A stretch of DNA of 64,000 nucleotides from Calamus simplicifolius. Taxonomy: Eukaryota; Streptophyta; Magnoliopsida; Arecales; Arecaceae. Positions within the stretch are counted from its first letter, which is position 1; each line of letters begins with the position of its first letter. The stretch lies in contig UESW01004379.1 of the NCBI GenBank assembly GCA_900491605.1, positions 174,159-238,158 of the forward strand, in the 5' to 3' direction. The position numbers and the translations under genes were made by a program. This document shows, in pieces, positions 60,903-64,000 of the stretch. Under the pieces are notes generated by a model, which saw only the letters and a list, made by a program, of their open reading frames with translations, was not told the DNA's origin and searched no databases.

Positions 60903-61428
60903 TGTTGTGCTTGGTGTGATGCTATCAAGGCCCAGGAGGGCTAACTTGTATTGGGTTGGGTGTGGGTCTAAGGGTTGAGATTAAATCAAGTCACGGATAT
61001 ACACAAGCTTAGGGATTAGTTTAATCTCATTGGGTTAGTCCATGGAGTTTTTTTGTTGAGTCTGGGCCGACCCACTTAGTGGATGTATTTAAACCCTAGT
61101 CTCTAGGGTTGGATGGAATAAATAGATTCTTTTCTTTCATCCTTTCTCTGTTCTATCTTCTTCTCCTCCCCATCTTCTTGGTCTTCGCTATTCTCGGTCG
61201 TGCATGATTGGGATCCGGATCTTCTTGGTCTTCACTAGATCCGGGGGGGCTTTGTGGTCAACAGGATGCTCGCGTCATGAATACAAATCTGTGGTATCTG
61301 TCGATCCAGCACAGAGATTCTTCATAGAATGCAGCCACTCTAATTATTGGCCAAAAAGGGTGAAAGCCCAGGGTACATCTTCAGCGAGGTTGATCCCATT
61401 GTTGTTCATTGAGGACTAAACCCCAACA
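60903..61428 (+). repeat. Copia-4 3' LTR (526 bp)
   Basis: Directly follows the polypurine tract and ends CCCCAACA before the AGAGA target repeat. It contains about 120 bp absent from the 5' LTR, including a TTGAGTCTGGGCCGACCC block. Confidence 0.93.
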
Positions 61429-61433
61429 AGAGA

Positions 61434-61829
61434 TGAGAGAGTGGGAGAGTGAGGGGGAGGGGCACTCGGCCCTACTTGGCGGTGCCTCTATGCAACCACT
61501 AGCCATGAGTGGGAGTGAGAGAGATCCAATCCCACTAGAGAGATGGAGGGGAATGGGAGAGATGGAGAGAGACAGAAGGAGAGGGAGGGAGGGAGAGAAC
61601 TCTATGGAGTGTCTCGATTCGTCATGGAAACAAAGGGTGCGTACGGCTGGGTGAAGTCGCTCCTTTCACTTGGCCATAGCTACGGTGGCATAAGTGGGAG
61701 AGAGGAGGGACAATGACAGAGGCTAAATGCAAGATAGAGACTAGAAGTGATCCAATGAGAGAGAGAGAGGGAGAGGGAAAGAGATGGAGTCGGAGGGTTG
61801 GCTTCGAGCATGGGCAGGCGTGGCCCAAT
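61434..61829. other. Purine-rich intergenic DNA
   Basis: GAGAGA/GGGAGAG-rich on the plus strand. No supported gene. Confidence 0.6.
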
Positions 61830-62879
61830 CACTATAAGAATTTTTGGTTTTATAGATGCCCAATAGTGACATGTATTTAGCATTGGCAGGCATGGACCAA
61901 TCACTACAAGAATTTTTAATTTTAAAGATGCTCAATAGCGATGCCATAAATATGCATAGCTAAATAACGACAAAATAGCGATCCTAAAAAATTTAGCGAT
62001 AAATTAGCAAAGAATTAGCGATGAACGAAATTAGTGGCGCTTATGTGCGTCGCTGGCACTGGTGCGCGATTCAGCAATGCGTACGCGCATTGTTGAGGCG
62101 CGTATATGGTGTGCGCAGGGTGAAAGCGACGTGAGCCGGCATCGCTGGCCCTCGTGCGGGCCTAGCGATGCACCCGCATGTCGCTGATTGTGTCACTAAT
62201 CAGCGACTGCATGCGCTCATCGCCTTGGGTCATACGCCAGAACCCTAGTTCTAGCAGCGGCCCTTCTCCTGCGCACCAGAACCCCCTCCCTAGCCCTGCT
62301 CTTGCATTTCTCCTTGGCTCCCCGCCTCCCTTGCTGGCCCCCCCTCCCCCGCTCGCCCCCCCCTCGGCTGCTCGGCCCCGCTAGGCCCCCCTCTCTCCCC
62401 ACCCCCCTTGGTCAGTTTCCTTCGGCACGCCCATGGTTACCTCTGACCCCAGCTGATAAGAGGTATCATGTGCATTATAAATAATTTTATATTATATATT
62501 TGATATAAATTTTGTGATATTAAAATATGTTATTTCTGTGTTAATTATATGCAATGCTATATATTATTTGTTGATTATATAAGTTAATTATTTCTACTTA
62601 ATATGTTGTATGATGTTGAAAAATATTGAACTTTTTTAGCAATCGGTATTTAGCATTGATTTTTCTCAAATATATTCCATGCAGGGCACTAGAAATGATA
62701 TATCAGTTTACTATTGCATAGCAACATTACAATTTAAAAATTAATGTGATATGCTATTCTAGTTATTTGTTGCTTGTATTGATAAATTATTAAATGTTAT
62801 TCCTATATTATTATCAATATTGCTAACCCAATATTTTATTCAAAACATATTTTTTTAAGTCGTATATAATTATTTCAAA

Positions 62880-63140
62880 ATGAATGTTGATTGCTCATGG
62901 ATGTATCAAAGGGTTAAGGATAATTTTCTTAATCCTGAATTTGTTAATGGATTAGAAGAATTTATTGCATTTGTATGTAGTCAACCAGAGTGGATGGATG
63001 GATCTAGAATCAGATATCCGTGTAATATGAGAAAGTATCAGAATAAAGCTTATAGGGATATTGAAGCAATTAAAATTCATCTTTGTAGAAAGGGTTTTCT
63101 ATCCGATTACTACAATTCTTTTATATCTACAGCACTATGA
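62880..63140 (+). pseudogene. Transposase-associated N-terminal domain (PF13963-like)
   Basis: Plus-strand open frame starting MNVDCSWMYQRVKDNFLNPE, then EEFIAFVCSQPEWMDG and KIHLCRKGFLSDYYN. This is the WMY...GFxxxYxxW pattern of the N-terminal zinc-associated domain of TNP2 transposases. Of the usual CPCxxC cysteines only one remains in RYPCNMRKYQN. It ends with a TGA after 86 codons. The next exon could be at 63182 (MGDNSSFNVPYDSSFRQE). The catalytic transposase_21 domain is not found after it. Confidence 0.8.
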
Positions 63141-63436
63141 GGGGTCATAGATGATTCATAGCTAGGAGGGGTTCAACTGGTATGGGTGACAACTCTTCTT
63201 TCAATGTACCATATGATAGCTCCTTCAGACAGGAGCAACATATCCATGAGACGTCTGCTGATAAGATGCTAGGATCATTTGGCGGGCCATCGTCAGGTGA
63301 CAGTGCTTCATCTGGGGAGGAGGCTTCTACTAGTTGTACGGTGGCCAGTAAGTGTATTTCTATCTTCATATTAATTTGTTTATATAATTTTTATGTTATT
63401 AAATTATATATTATATTTTACTAAAATTGCATAAAT

Positions 63437-64000
63437 TTGTAGAGAGACATGTTGTCTCAAGGGGCATCACAAATATATTTAAGAGGCATGCAGATCCGGT
63501 GTTGGGAGCGCATTAGTGAGGAGGTGAAGGAGTTTTATTATACAGAGTTTCAGGTACGTAACTTATAATTACCCTTAATTACCCTTTATTGATACAATTT
63601 AAAACTTATTCATTTATTATATTAGCTAGCTGCATTTATTATTATAAACATATTTGGATTATTTGGATTTCTATTTTAGTTATGATATAGAATTATACAT
63701 ATAAGGTTAGTATACATGAATTGCATGGTTCTTAATTATATTCATAATGTCATATTATCAACATTTATGTGTTTCATTTATTTGTTACTTTCTTTATATT
63801 CATAATTTTTTTTGTTTGCAGAAAGAATTTGAGTGGGATCCAGCCCTAACTCCTTTTGTTAGAAGGGCTTGGACTTCACTCACTCGTTGTCGATATTCTG
63901 ATAATTTATGTCATTGGCGGAGGGCATCGAAACACCCTAGCTCATATCTCCGATTCAATATGGGATGGCTGGCAGCAGAAGTGGATGGGTCCTGAGTGGC
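63437..64000 (+). pseudogene. Ptta/En-Spm (transposase_24) exons of CACTA-3, partial
   Basis: An exon at about 63437-63553 resembles 46931-47058 of CACTA-1 and ends at CAG|GTACGT. The next begins after TTTGCAG at about 63822 and reads KEFEWDPALTPFVRRAWTSL, then CRYSDNLCHWRRASKHPSS, homologous to the FTWDPASHDAIRAAWEAL exon at 47144. It is cut by the window end, and TGA/shift positions suggest decay. Confidence 0.75.

Larger units (their letters stand above)
57535..61428 (+). mobile_element. Copia-4, internally deleted LTR retrotransposon
   Basis: LTRs at 57535-57940 and 60903-61428 (both TGTTG...CCCAACA), TSD AGAGA at 57530-57534 and 61429-61433, primer binding site TGGTATCAGAG at 57943-57953, and polypurine tract AAGGTGGAGAT at 60892-60902. 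At 3.9 kb it is shorter than a full Copia. Most of reverse transcriptase and RNase H is missing near 60740. It belongs to a different lineage from Copia-1 and Copia-2, judging by gag and integrase. Confidence 0.95.
61830..64000 (+). mobile_element. CACTA-3, left part, with duplicated terminus
   Basis: CACTATAAGAATTTTT at 61830 and CACTACAAGAATTTTT at 61902 are both preceded by the same GGCAGGC-TGG-CCAAT flank, a 72-bp tandem duplication of flank plus terminus. Subterminal GCGA/TAGCGA words follow to about 62220, then a C-rich stretch and two coding pieces. The element runs past the window end. Confidence 0.8.

Overview
The window is nuclear DNA of a flowering plant. The evidence is plant-type LTR retrotransposons of both superfamilies, En/Spm (CACTA) transposons, a plant RTE LINE, a CYP72-type cytochrome P450 and a plant RING-H2 gene. 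The species cannot be fixed from the sequence alone. Most of the window is mobile DNA. The only gene that looks intact is the single-exon RING-H2 gene at 21822-22526 (minus).

Layout. Unit A (1-11246) and unit B (11247 to about 24040) are near-identical tandem copies of one segment: AT-rich spacer, a minus-strand RING-H2 gene, and part of a minus-strand CYP72-like P450. The RING gene is frameshifted in A and intact in B. Unit A holds a 5'-truncated Copia (Copia-1, 5156-10660). Unit B holds a full-length minus-strand Copia (Copia-2, 11986-19247) with TSD TCAAC; the matching empty site is kept in unit A at 755-759. A third, P450-only copy (unit C, 36313-42250) carries all five recognisable P450 exons but at least four frame disruptions, and a 5'-truncated RTE LINE with a 16-bp TSD sits in its intron 1.

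Between B and C lies a GC-rich Tat-type Gypsy element (about 25870-36312, minus). It has gag, protease, RT, two RNase H domains and integrase, a 125-bp hairpin repeat array, and a spliced antisense ORF (aORF, plus strand). No 3' LTR was found.

The right third holds a GATC-rich 89-bp satellite (42.6-43.6 kb), a left-truncated CACTA element with TNP2 and Ptta/En-Spm genes (to 48647), and a complete non-autonomous CACTA element (50873-56901, TSD TTT). That second element has long palindromic subterminal arrays around fragments of several host genes: a promoter and first exon resembling a universal-stress protein, a CLAVATA1/BAM-type receptor kinase, a Rab geranylgeranyl transferase beta subunit, and an RCC1-like repeat. 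Next comes an internally deleted Copia (57535-61428, TSD AGAGA), then the left part of a third CACTA element that runs off the window and has a duplicated terminus.

Most noteworthy: the multi-gene-capturing CACTA; the Gypsy repeat array whose three hairpin families differ in sequence but keep arm complementarity; the two tandem units that carry complementary ends of one Copia family at the same intron site; and the exactly datable nested insertions.
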